Shown here: positions 34,883 to 42,947 of the stretch, in pieces
Layout of the letters: the number at the start of each line of letters is the position of its first letter
Position numbering within the stretch: position 1 is the stretch's first letter
From: Duodenibacillus sp964509205
GTDB taxonomy: Bacteria; Pseudomonadota; Gammaproteobacteria; Burkholderiales; Burkholderiaceae_F
Assembly: GCA_964509205.1 (NCBI GenBank)
Contig: CAZDVW010000013.1
Coordinates: forward strand, 1-57,742
DNA length: 57,742 nucleotides
Direction of reading: 5' to 3'
The notes under the pieces: generated by a model
Databases searched by the model: none
Told to the model about the DNA's origin: nothing
Seen by the model: only the letters and a program-made list of their open reading frames with translations
Translations under genes and position numbers: made by a program

Positions 34883-36352
34883 ATGACAGAGATCGCTGCC
34901 GTTTTAAAAATTACCTTTTTGGCGCTCATTGTCTTTTATATCTGCATTCAAGTTGCCCTTCTCATCTCCGAGGTTCGTTCAGCAGAGCACGCCGCCGATG
35001 TGCTTCCTCGAGCGTTTCTCGGAAAAGTAAGCCTTGAACAACACAGAAAAGCCATTGATTTCACCGCAGAAATTGTGCAGAGCGACACGATCAATGCTCT
35101 CATAGGGGCTGGCATCGCGCTGCTTTTCACCTTTGGGGGCGGCATTGACATTCTGTGGGCCTTCATCAGCGTCTTATCGGATCAAGGCCTCATCCCACAG
35201 TTTGTGTTTGTCATGCTCATCCTTCTTATTCTGTCTATCGTTGACCTTCCATTCGATTGGTGGAGAAATTTCCGAATTTGGGAACGTTACGGAATGGAAA
35301 GAACCGATGCGAAACAATGGATCCGCACACGAATCCGAACGACAGCCGTTGGCTGGTTAGCGGATATGCCACTGTTTTTCATTTTGCTGCTCGTTTTAAA
35401 TCTGAGTTCCTATTTCTGGTGGATTTTCTGCCTTGTTGTCAGTTTTAGTTGGTTCCTTTGGCATGAATACATCTACCCGAATTGGGTCGTCGGTTTCTCA
35501 AAGAAAGCGACACCCATGCCAAACGACTCTCTGAGACGCCGTCTTCAGTCGTTGCTCTCCGAACAAGGATTTTCCAATACAAAAATCGTTACGTGCACAC
35601 GACCGAAGCAACTCGTACACTGCAATGCCATCCTTGCCAAACGCGGTTCTGAAACACGCCTTGTTCTTTTTAATCACATTCTGACTCAACTTTCTGAAGA
35701 AGAAGTTCTCGCCGTGACGGCCAATGCGGTTGCCCGTGTTGCACACTGGCACCACTTTGCCCGCTGTCTGCTTTTTTTCCTTCTGAATTGCCTGTTCTGG
35801 TGGGGCTTTGCTTGGCTTTCGGAAAAAACCTATTTCTACGAAGCTTTGGGCATTCATCCTGCCGTTGCGCTCGCCAACGGCGCTGTCATTCCCGGTGTTT
35901 TGGTCGCTATCGCCATTACGGTCTTCCCAATTATTCTCTATCCGTTCATCTTCTTCGTGCATATGTTCACGCGCATGCTCGAATACGATGCTGATGCATA
36001 CGTTGTACAGACAGTTGGCAGCATTCCTCTTATAAATACCATCGTTAAACTGCACACAGATTATCGGAACTCATTAACGCCGAACCGACTTTATTCCCTT
36101 GCCAATCACCGTCGGCCGCATGTCACCCACCGCATTATTGCCGCAGAGGCTGAAGCTGGAAAACTGCGCCGCCTTGCCCTGAAAGCCCGGCAAGAGAAAC
36201 TCCGAGATCGTCAATCGCTTTTCAACAGCATTCTCCTAAAGCGCGAAACCGAACGTCTGTCCGAGGATCGGCACACCGTTCAACTTAAACAAGAACAGTT
36301 GCAGGAAGCCAAAAATTTGCTTAACCGAACATATACCACTCTGAATAACTAG
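34883..36352 (+). CDS. M48 (Ste24/CAAX protease)-like membrane protein lacking the HExxH motif
   Basis: This is a multi-spanning membrane protein of 489 residues. The layout follows the Ste24-type M48 peptidases that sit between orn and rsgA in many betaproteobacteria. An N-terminal helix is followed by a helical pair region and the FDWWRNFRIWERYGM block, where family members have FxxWxxFxIExxFGF. A soluble catalytic-like domain comes next, and the block EYDADAYVVQ matches the third zinc-ligand region. Where HELGH is expected after LSEEEVLAV, the protein reads TANAVARVAHWHHF. Both zinc His residues and the catalytic Glu are gone. It is therefore probably a pseudo-protease with a structural or chaperone role. 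Its stop is 2 bases before rsgA. ATG 34883 is preferred over TTG 34877. Confidence 0.8.
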   Translation: MTEIAAVLKITFLALIVFYICIQVALLISEVRSAEHAADVLPRAFLGKVSLEQHRKAIDFTAEIVQSDTINALIGAGIALLFTFGGGIDILWAFISVLSDQGLIPQFVFVMLILLILSIVDLPFDWWRNFRIWERYGMERTDAKQWIRTRIRTTAVGWLADMPLFFILLLVLNLSSYFWWIFCLVVSFSWFLWHEYIYPNWVVGFSKKATPMPNDSLRRRLQSLLSEQGFSNTKIVTCTRPKQLVHCNAILAKRGSETRLVLFNHILTQLSEEEVLAVTANAVARVAHWHHFARCLLFFLLNCLFWWGFAWLSEKTYFYEALGIHPAVALANGAVIPGVLVAIAITVFPIILYPFIFFVHMFTRMLEYDADAYVVQTVGSIPLINTIVKLHTDYRNSLTPNRLYSLANHRRPHVTHRIIAAEAEAGKLRRLALKARQEKLRDRQSLFNSILLKRETERLSEDRHTVQLKQEQLQEAKNLLNRTYTTLNN

Positions 36353-36354
36353 GT

Positions 36355-37260
36355 ATGAAAGAAACTTTCTCGCTTGTTGCCCGCATCGTTGCTTCGCACG
36401 GTCGCATATTTTTTGTTTCCGATGAAAAAGGGACAATTTATGAGGCCAGCCGAAGCGGGAAAAAAAACGATGCTGTCGTTGGAGACATCGTTGAGTGCTC
36501 TGCTCCTGTTTCAGGAAAAGTTTCTATCCTGGCTGTACGAGAAAGAAAAAATCGGCTTTTTCGAAGCGACAAATGGCGCACTAAAACTGTTGCTGCCAAT
36601 CTGGATGCCGTAGCCATCGTTTTCGCATCACGTCCCACCTATAACCCGTGGTTTGTTTGGAAAGCGATTGTTGCTGCTCGGGCAGAGGGTATCCAGACAA
36701 TTATCGTTAAAACAAAAACGGAACTTGCAGAGAACGGAGATCAAACAAAACGCTTTGTTCAAGAGCTTGAACACATCGGAGAAACAGTTTTACAAGTTTC
36801 CGCTCTCTCAGAACCGGAACTCACCCGCGAAGTTCTGGCGAAAAAATTCTCCCAGAAAACGATCCTTCTTGTCGGGCAGTCCGGCATGGGCAAAAGCACG
36901 CTCCTTAACACGCTATGCCCCGATGCGAATGCCCGCACACGAGAATTCTCTGTTGCCCTAGACAACGGCAAGCAAACGACGACAGAAACTCGCCTTTTCC
37001 CCGTAACAATCGGGCAAGAACGGTTTGAGCTGATTGACAGTCCCGGTTTTCAAGAGTTCGGCGTCTCTCATCTGACGCGAACCGACGTTCTTCGAGCGAT
37101 GCCCGACATTGCAGGATGTGTCTGCGGATGTCGTTATTACAACTGCACGCATACTCACGAACCGGGCTGTTCTGTTCTCAAGGCACTCGAAGAAAACCGA
37201 ATCAGTCAGGCAAGACACGACTTTTACACGTGGATGATTGAACACGCTGTTGAGAGTTAG
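36355..37260 (+). CDS. rsgA: Ribosome small subunit-dependent GTPase A
   Basis: This is a circularly permuted GTPase that helps mature the 30S subunit. The 301 residues have an N-terminal OB fold, then the permuted GTPase: the G4-like region first (IIVKTKTEL), then P-loop GQSGMGKSTLL, G3 DSPGFQEFG, and a zinc-binding C-terminal domain with the C/H ligand set CxCxxxxxxCxHxHEPGC. Standard G4 is NKxD. Here the aligned residues are TKTE (Asn to Thr, Asp to Glu), which could weaken guanine selectivity. It overlaps neither neighbour but is coupled to the M48-like gene by a 2-base gap. Confidence 0.92.
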   Translation: MKETFSLVARIVASHGRIFFVSDEKGTIYEASRSGKKNDAVVGDIVECSAPVSGKVSILAVRERKNRLFRSDKWRTKTVAANLDAVAIVFASRPTYNPWFVWKAIVAARAEGIQTIIVKTKTELAENGDQTKRFVQELEHIGETVLQVSALSEPELTREVLAKKFSQKTILLVGQSGMGKSTLLNTLCPDANARTREFSVALDNGKQTTTETRLFPVTIGQERFELIDSPGFQEFGVSHLTRTDVLRAMPDIAGCVCGCRYYNCTHTHEPGCSVLKALEENRISQARHDFYTWMIEHAVES

Positions 37261-37508
37261 CAACTGAATTTCAGAAAAAGTCAAATAAATCAAATACAAG
37301 CAGTTTTTCTGTTCTAATAAAGCATGACTGAAGAGTGCGACTTCTTACAAAAAAACACCACAACAATGGTTTCAAAAGCCCTAAAATGCGACCGAAGAGT
37401 ATTTGCTTTGTCCCATGATCGGATCAAGCTGTATTTTCGTTATTTGCGTGGTTAAACTCGAGGTTTGACTGCGTAAGTTTTTTGGTTCTACTAGGAGTTA
37501 AAACAAAA

Positions 37509-38492
37509 ATGAAAGCACCCATTCGTGTTGCTGTTACTGGTGCTGCCGGTAATATCGGCTACGCCATCGTCTTCCGTATTGCTGCCGGCGACCTGTTCGG
37601 ACCGGATCAGCCTGTGATTTTGCAGTTGCTCGAGCGCGTTTCCCCTGATTCCATGACCAAGTTGCAGGGTCTGCAGATGGAATTGATGGACTGCGCCTTC
37701 CCGACATTGGCCGGAATGGTTCTGACAACGGATCCGAAAGTCGCCTTCAAAGATGCCGAAGCTGCCTTCTTGATCGGCTCTCGTCCGCGTTCCAAGGGAA
37801 TGGAACGTGCCGAATTGCTTGAAGCAAACGGCGCCATCTTCACGGAACAGGGCAAGGCTCTCGACGAAGTTGCAAGCCGCAACGTGCATGTCCTCGTTGT
37901 CGGCAATCCGTGCAATACAAACTGCTACATCGCCATGAAGTCGGCTCCGCATCTTTCTCCGAAGTGCTTCTCTGCGATGCTCCGTCTTGATCACAACCGC
38001 TCTCTCGCACAGCTTTCCGAAAAGACTGGCAAGCCCGTCACTTCCATGAAGAAGGTTTGTGTTTGGGGCAACCATGCTCCTTCGATGTACTCGGACATCC
38101 GCTTTGCCACAATCGACGGCAAGCCCGCTACCGAATGCGTCGATCAAGATTGGTACCGCAACACCTACCTGCCGACAGTCGGCAAGCGCGGCGCCGCTGT
38201 GATTGAAGCCCGCGGCGCAAGTTCTGCAGCTTCCGCTGCATCCGCTGCAATCGATCACATGCGCGATTGGTTCCTCGGAACAAACGGCGAATGGGTTTCT
38301 ATGGGCATTCCGAGCGACGGTTCCTACGGTGTTCCTGAAGGCATCGTCTGCGGCATGCCTGTCATCTGTGACGGCAAGGGCGACTACGAAATCGTTAAGG
38401 GACTTCCGTTTGACGAATTCAGTCAGTCCAAGCTTGATGTAACAGTCGGCGAACTCAAGCACGAAGCTGACTTGATCAAGCACCTGTTCTAA
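37509..38492 (+). CDS. mdh: Malate dehydrogenase
   Basis: This enzyme interconverts malate and oxaloacetate with NAD(H). It has 327 residues and is of the homodimeric MDH type found in betaproteobacteria. The NAD-binding loop VTGAAGNIGYAI, substrate arginines in IGSRPRSKGMERAELL, VGNPCNTNCYIA with ARG/LDHNR, and the catalytic pair Asp/His in VWGNHAPSMYSD are all present. ATG 37509 is fixed by AGGAG 12 bases upstream. An upstream ATG (37482) lacks family support. A 248-base non-coding region precedes it. In this organism it can feed fumarase and fumarate reductase in a reductive branch of the TCA cycle. Confidence 0.96.
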   Translation: MKAPIRVAVTGAAGNIGYAIVFRIAAGDLFGPDQPVILQLLERVSPDSMTKLQGLQMELMDCAFPTLAGMVLTTDPKVAFKDAEAAFLIGSRPRSKGMERAELLEANGAIFTEQGKALDEVASRNVHVLVVGNPCNTNCYIAMKSAPHLSPKCFSAMLRLDHNRSLAQLSEKTGKPVTSMKKVCVWGNHAPSMYSDIRFATIDGKPATECVDQDWYRNTYLPTVGKRGAAVIEARGASSAASAASAAIDHMRDWFLGTNGEWVSMGIPSDGSYGVPEGIVCGMPVICDGKGDYEIVKGLPFDEFSQSKLDVTVGELKHEADLIKHLF

Positions 38493-38514
38493 TCTGTTTG
38501 AGCTCTGTCACAAG

Positions 38515-38549
38515 AAAGCCTGTCGCGTCAGTTGCCGGCAGGCTTTTTT
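38515..38549 (+). terminator. Intrinsic terminator after mdh
   Basis: An 8-bp stem (AAAGCCTG with CAGGCTTT) closing a 16-base loop is followed by a T-run, 22 bases after the mdh stop. The PIN gene start codon lies 7 bases beyond. Confidence 0.88.
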
Positions 38550-38555
38550 AACTGT

Positions 38556-39068
38556 ATGAATGATCGACTTCTCTCCCTTCCCGCCTTGCCCCTGATCCGT
38601 CTGTTATTGGCGCAGACAAAAATCTTTTCTTCTGAGCAAAGAAAGAAAAGTTTTATTCCAGATACAAACATTCTGCTTGATCTGCTCTACTGGAAAGACC
38701 CCCGAGTGAAACAGTTGAATGAGGCGGTTCAAGCCAGGGAAATGATTGCCGTGTACAGTGAAGAAACTCTCGCTGAATTTGCGGATGTCTTATCCAGGAA
38801 ACCTTTTTCTCTTACCCTTGGCGATACAGAGAAGCTCATTCGCGAGGCACTTCGTTTTGGAGTGATTGCAACCGATCCCGAACAGGCGTGCCCGATCCGA
38901 TGCAAAGATCCGGACGATCAAAAATTCATCAATCTCGCTTTCTTTCACCATATCCCGCTGATTCTCTCACGGGATAAACTTGTGCTCAAAACAAATCGAA
39001 AACTGTCCGTTCACGGCATCCGCGTAACCGAAGATCTCGATTCCGTGATTCCTGCGAAGTCCGCCTAA
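38556..39068 (+). CDS. Solitary PIN-domain protein, putative ribonuclease/toxin
   Basis: The 170 residues form a PIN nuclease of the COG1569 type (putative toxin component, PIN family). The acidic site residues are visible: PDTNILLDLLYW (first Asp), SEETLAEFADVL (Glu), KDPDDQKFINLAF (Asp pair) and LSRDK (Asp). It begins 7 bases after the T-run of the mdh terminator, so it depends on read-through or a promoter inside that region. No antitoxin-like gene lies on either side. The next gene is a convergent membrane protein. The family is often solitary in betaproteobacteria, so a toxin role is uncertain. Confidence 0.82.
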   Translation: MNDRLLSLPALPLIRLLLAQTKIFSSEQRKKSFIPDTNILLDLLYWKDPRVKQLNEAVQAREMIAVYSEETLAEFADVLSRKPFSLTLGDTEKLIREALRFGVIATDPEQACPIRCKDPDDQKFINLAFFHHIPLILSRDKLVLKTNRKLSVHGIRVTEDLDSVIPAKSA

Positions 39069-39081
39069 TCAAAGACTCGTT

Positions 39082-39456
39082 TTATCTTTTCGGCTTTTGT
39101 TGATCAGAGCGATTTCGCGTCATTTTTCTTTGAACGGGCACTTCCGGCTTTACCTCTTCGGCCTTCCGGTTTTCCGAATCGTTGATGCCTGCCGCCGTTT
39201 TAGCTGTTTGAGCAGCATCACGAATCACATCAATCATGGCTCGAATGAGTTCGGAAACGTCCTTCACCCAACCATCTACTTTTGATGTAAAAGCAGACAT
39301 AATCGCTTTTACATCTTCCGGACTCACGGCATATGCCGTCAAAAGAGCAATTAAGCAAACCGCTGCCATGGCAAACGCCGTTGCTACAGCGAAGCACAGC
39401 ACACTTGCCACAGCCATGGTCATGACAATAAGCACAAGCGTCTTAATCAGTTTCAC
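39082..39456 (-). CDS. Small membrane protein at the end of the SCALRL-ATPase locus
   Basis: I do not recognise this protein. GTG 39456 is chosen because GGGAG lies 8 bases before it. A TTG at 39483 is less likely. The 124 residues start with two close hydrophobic helices (LIKTLVLIVMTMAVASVLCFAVATAFAMAAVCLIALLTAYAV). An amphipathic helical stretch (VDGWVKDVSELIRAMIDVIRDAAQTA) and a basic tail (RKMTRNRSDQQKPKR) follow. It lies 53 bases after the HMA-like gene in the same direction, so it is probably the last gene of the ATPase operon and perhaps an accessory subunit. It converges on the PIN gene with a 13-base gap. Confidence 0.6.
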   Translation of the reverse strand: MKLIKTLVLIVMTMAVASVLCFAVATAFAMAAVCLIALLTAYAVSPEDVKAIMSAFTSKVDGWVKDVSELIRAMIDVIRDAAQTAKTAAGINDSENRKAEEVKPEVPVQRKMTRNRSDQQKPKR

Positions 39457-39509
39457 AAGGCATCTCCCGAAAACAACGGTCAAAGAATAGCGGCTCTCTT
39501 AATCCCACA

Positions 39510-40058
39510 TCAAATCACAGTGCGGTGCTGGTAAAGGTGAACAAGTACCAAAGCGGCAAAGGTCCAGCCGAAAAAGGCGTGTTTTGAACGACCGAGAGCC
39601 AACATGACAACACTTGCTACTCCTGCGGCAAGCATCAGTCTGTTCTGTGTCACTCGGCGACTCCTTGCCGATTTTTTTTGATCCGGAGCGAGAAACGGCG
39701 CCAAGAAATCCAAGCCGGCATGCGTCGCGCCTTTTGCGGCTTGAATAGCTTTGCTCTTAAGCGCCGTTTTGTCTGCAAAAAAATCTGACTCCGTTTCCTC
39801 CTCGGAACTCGGAATGAAAGCACTCCAAAATGAAAGATATTGCAAAAAATCTTTTTCTGTAAGTGCCTTGGGATCCCACGTAAGAAGCAGACTTCCCACC
39901 TGAGGATTAATCACGCAACCGGTCATTCCGGCGGCAGACTTTACCGTCTCAATGATGAGTTCTTGCGTCTCCTTATCAATCCTTTTGAGCTCAGGATGCC
40001 GTAAACGAAGACGTCCGGGCACATAAGAACGAATATGTTTTTTTAGTTCTTCGATCAT
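39510..40058 (-). CDS. HMA-like partner of the SCALRL-type P1B ATPase
   Basis: The 182 residues begin with a ferredoxin-like HMA_2-type domain without the usual CxxC (VPGRLRLRHPEL, then GCVINPQVGSLLLTWDP). A linker and a C-terminal pair of hydrophobic segments follow (LMLAAGVASVVMLALG, AFFGWTFAALVLVHLY). The GRxRxR signature is shared with the N-terminus of the ATPase encoded just upstream, which starts LVHSVNGRMRWRTDG. The two genes are 2 bases apart and surely coupled. Membrane-anchored HMA-like proteins of this kind accompany CtpC-like ATPases in gut bacteria. A metal-delivery or assembly role is inferred. Confidence 0.78.
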   Translation of the reverse strand: MIEELKKHIRSYVPGRLRLRHPELKRIDKETQELIIETVKSAAGMTGCVINPQVGSLLLTWDPKALTEKDFLQYLSFWSAFIPSSEEETESDFFADKTALKSKAIQAAKGATHAGLDFLAPFLAPDQKKSARSRRVTQNRLMLAAGVASVVMLALGRSKHAFFGWTFAALVLVHLYQHRTVI

Positions 40059-40060
40059 CC

Positions 40061-42433
40061 CTATTCACCTCCGGTTTTTACTGCTGTAAGTTTCTCTGTC
40101 GCCGCTTGTCCTTTCTCCGTTTCAGGAAGTATCGAAAGGAGATCGGAAACTTGTTGCACCCATCCTTTGGGATCCAAATGCGCTTCTGCAGGAGACCTCA
40201 TCGCATTTAGGCACACGCCAATCGTCGTCAGATTGTGAAGGACGGCACCCAAAGCCGGCGTCAAGATTCCGAAAAGACCTCCGGCCATAAAACCCGTATT
40301 CAACCCGATGGAGAGGGCAAAATTCTGTTTTATACGATGCATGCAGGCACGTCCGAGATCAATTGCAAACAGCAAATCCGTCAGACTGTTGTTTGTAAGA
40401 ACAACATCTGCCACTTCCTGTGCAATATCACTGCCTTCTTTTAGCGTCGCTCCCACGTCAGCACTCGAGAGCGCAGGGCTGTCATTGACACCGTCCCCGA
40501 TCATAAGAACTTTGCAACCCTGTTTCTTGAGTTCAAGAACATGGCTTGCTTTTTCTGAGGGAAGAACCTGAGAACGGAATTCCTTGATCCCGAGTTGCTG
40601 TGCAACATTTCTGGCCGTCCGATCATCGTCGCCCGTCAACATCACGATGCGTTTAATTCCGCGACGCCGTAATTGGGCGATCACCTCCTTAGATTCCTGA
40701 CGCAACGGATCAACAATACCGAGAATTCCAACGAGTTTGCCTCCCTGAGCCATATAAAGAACTGATTTTCCGTCGGCAGCGAGCCGTTCGACATACGGCA
40801 AACCGGCTGAAACGTCCACCTTTTCGTCTTCTTCAACAAAATGGCGAGAGCCAATAATGACCTTCTTCCCATCAACGGATGAACAAATGCCGTGCGCTAC
40901 GATGTACTTAACTTCTGAATCATGCTCTTCGTTGTAATGGCTCACACCCTGCTCTTCCGCCGCCCGCACAACAGCACGCGATGCCGGATGCGGGAAATGC
41001 TCTTCCAAGCAAGCCGCCAAAGCCAATATTTCCTTCTTATCGCGCTTTTTATCGAGTGAAATGACATCAGAAAGCTTCGGAGCCGCTTGCGTCAATGTCC
41101 CCGTTTTATCCAGCACCAACGTGTCAACTTCAGACAAGGCCTCAAGGAAGCGGCCACCCTTTACCAACACCCCGCTCTTTGTACCCTGCTTCATTGCCGT
41201 GAGAATTGCAAGAGGCGTTGCCAGACGCAGTGCGCAGGAATAATCCACCATCAAAACAGCCGCCGCACGCGATAAGCTCCGTGTTGCGAGAAAAACAAGA
41301 CCGGCCAATGCAAAATTAAACGGCACAACAGCATCGGCCAGATGCTCGGCCTTTCCTTGGATGCCTGCCTTACTCTTTTCCGATGTTTCAATAAACTTAA
41401 CGATCTGGTTTAACCGTGTTTCATCTCCTGTCTTGCTCGCCCGGATATCAATTTCTCCGTCTTCAACGACCGTCCCGGCAAAAACAGTTCCTCCTGCCTC
41501 GCGGTGCACGGGGAGAGGTTCTCCGGTCATCGTCGCCTGATTGACAGCCGCATTGCCGGCGACAACCGTGCCGTCAACAGGAATCGTATTACCGGTACGG
41601 ACAACAATAATGTCCGCAGGAGTCACATCTTTTAACGGCTTTTCAACAACGGAGTTTTTACGCCGAACCCAAACGCGATCAACCTTCAGCGCCAGCTGAT
41701 CTGCAAGACTGGCCAGTGATTTCTTCCTTGTGTAGCGCTCAAGCATTTCCCCCATGCCGAGCAAAAGAATCACAAGACCTGCCGTGCGAAAATCCCGAAG
41801 GAGCAACGACACGCCGATTGCAGAAGCGTCAAGCACTTCGACATTTAATTTGCCTTTAAGAAGTGTCTTGACGCCACGCAGAAAATACGGGACGGCCCCA
41901 AGAAAAACATTGGCCGTATTCACGAGAATCGGCAACGCCGAACGCAAAACGAGCCATCGAGCAAGCGGAGAGAAATCCAATTCTGCAACTTGCTCTGATG
42001 CGGAATCTTTTTTCACGGGAAAGAAGGGGCGCTTCACAGCCTCAACAACGGGCATTTCAGAAACCGCTCGTCCCATTAAGTCGGAGAAACTGCGCACAAC
42101 CGCCGTTAATCGATCTGCCGGCTTCTCAACACGTTTCATGCGTGCTCGAGTCACAGCACGGCCGTCGGCGACGTGCTTTTTCCGATCTTTCTTTCGCCTG
42201 AGGATAAGCGGTTTCTTTTCAAGTCCTGCAAGGAACTCAATCAGTTTCTCTTCAACCGTCTTATCCGAATAGGTAACAAGGACGCTTCCTGTCAAAGCGT
42301 TCACCTTTACGCTCAAGACGCCTGAGAAACCGCTGATTGCCGCTGTAATTTCCCGGCCGGTTTGAGCGCTCATCACACCGTCCGTACGCCAGCGCATTCG
42401 ACCGTTGACGCTGTGAACAAGATAAAACTTCAT
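40061..42433 (-). CDS. Heavy-metal P1B-type ATPase with SCALRL motif (CtpC-like)
   Basis: This is a metal-translocating P-type ATPase of 790 residues. A non-cysteine HMA-like N-terminus (GRMRWRTDG, 11-19) and a basic linker precede the core. The core has TMTGEPLPV (301-309), phosphorylation site Asp442 in VLDKTGTLTQ, and MIGDGVNDSPALS. The ion-binding motif in the sixth helix reads DYSCALRLATP (397-407) in place of CPC. This motif is shared with mycobacterial CtpC-type ATPases, described as manganese or zinc exporters. The metal here is therefore more likely Mn or Zn than Cu, by family only. A PacL/DUF6110-like gene lies upstream and an HMA-like gene downstream. Confidence 0.88.
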   Translation of the reverse strand: MKFYLVHSVNGRMRWRTDGVMSAQTGREITAAISGFSGVLSVKVNALTGSVLVTYSDKTVEEKLIEFLAGLEKKPLILRRKKDRKKHVADGRAVTRARMKRVEKPADRLTAVVRSFSDLMGRAVSEMPVVEAVKRPFFPVKKDSASEQVAELDFSPLARWLVLRSALPILVNTANVFLGAVPYFLRGVKTLLKGKLNVEVLDASAIGVSLLLRDFRTAGLVILLLGMGEMLERYTRKKSLASLADQLALKVDRVWVRRKNSVVEKPLKDVTPADIIVVRTGNTIPVDGTVVAGNAAVNQATMTGEPLPVHREAGGTVFAGTVVEDGEIDIRASKTGDETRLNQIVKFIETSEKSKAGIQGKAEHLADAVVPFNFALAGLVFLATRSLSRAAAVLMVDYSCALRLATPLAILTAMKQGTKSGVLVKGGRFLEALSEVDTLVLDKTGTLTQAAPKLSDVISLDKKRDKKEILALAACLEEHFPHPASRAVVRAAEEQGVSHYNEEHDSEVKYIVAHGICSSVDGKKVIIGSRHFVEEDEKVDVSAGLPYVERLAADGKSVLYMAQGGKLVGILGIVDPLRQESKEVIAQLRRRGIKRIVMLTGDDDRTARNVAQQLGIKEFRSQVLPSEKASHVLELKKQGCKVLMIGDGVNDSPALSSADVGATLKEGSDIAQEVADVVLTNNSLTDLLFAIDLGRACMHRIKQNFALSIGLNTGFMAGGLFGILTPALGAVLHNLTTIGVCLNAMRSPAEAHLDPKGWVQQVSDLLSILPETEKGQAATEKLTAVKTGGE

Positions 42434-42505
42434 CGCTTTTTTTCGCTGCTATGTAAAAAGGCCCACTCAAGAAAACTTGTCGGGCAACCGATCCCTTTTT
42501 CTCAT

Positions 42506-42551
42506 GTAAAAAGCCCCTCGCCGTCTGTTTTTTTCAGACAAGGGGCCTTCT
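42506..42551 (-). terminator. Terminator or attenuator between the PacL-like gene and the ATPase
   Basis: On the minus strand GCCCCT/AGGGGC and TGTCTG/CAGACG form a two-part stem closed by an A-rich loop, followed by five T residues. It lies inside the locus, 25 bases after the PacL-like stop, and could give the small protein more transcript than the ATPase. Confidence 0.72.
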
Positions 42552-42575
42552 TCGTTTCATCCGAACGAAAATGTC

Positions 42576-42947
42576 TTATGCGGCAACAGCCGGCTTTTTC
42601 TCTGCCATTTCTTTCTTAGCTTTGCGAACTCGTCGCGTTGCCTTTTTGCGAGCAGGCTTTTTCGCTTCTTCAGCAGAAATAACCGCTTCTTCGACTTCTT
42701 TCGCTTCACGACGTTCCTGAGATTTCGCCTGTGCTTCAGCAATCACGTCAGCCAAATCTTCGCGAACGCCTTCAACGCTGGCAAGAACCTTATCCTTGGC
42801 ATCAATTCCAGCCGAAAGGAGAGAACTTGCCAGAGGCTTTACTCCATCAAATTTCTTTCCTTTGGCAATCGCCACGGCTCCCAAGGCTCCGACCACCAAA
42901 CCGCCTACAAAGAAAAGACCGTATTTCGTTGCTTGATTCAATACCAT
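42576..42947 (-). CDS. PacL/DUF6110-like one-helix membrane protein with lysine-rich tail
   Basis: The 123 residues start with one membrane helix (YGLFFVGGLVVGALGAVAIAKG, 9-30, rich in small residues). An amphipathic segment (SAGIDAKDKVLASVEGVREDLADVIAEAQAKS) and an Ala/Lys/Arg-rich tail (KKPARKKATRRVRKAKKE) follow. The layout and the EDLADVIAEA block recall DUF1490/PacL proteins, which scaffold P-type ATPases such as CtpC in mycobacteria, and DUF6110 proteins next to P-type ATPases in gut Firmicutes. The metal-binding acidic or histidine tail of PacL is absent, replaced by a histone-like basic tail. Placement directly ahead of a CtpC-like ATPase supports the comparison, but homology is not proven. 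Confidence 0.65.
   Translation of the reverse strand: MVLNQATKYGLFFVGGLVVGALGAVAIAKGKKFDGVKPLASSLLSAGIDAKDKVLASVEGVREDLADVIAEAQAKSQERREAKEVEEAVISAEEAKKPARKKATRRVRKAKKEMAEKKPAVAA

Noticed and set aside
37440..37496. A TTGACT ... CTACTA promoter just before mdh
   Set aside because: The -10 hexamer would fall on the ribosome-binding site, leaving no room for a transcript leader.
37491..38483. A 330-codon minus-strand frame covering mdh
   Set aside because: It mirrors the mdh codons exactly. The protein has no recognisable domain and mdh is certain.
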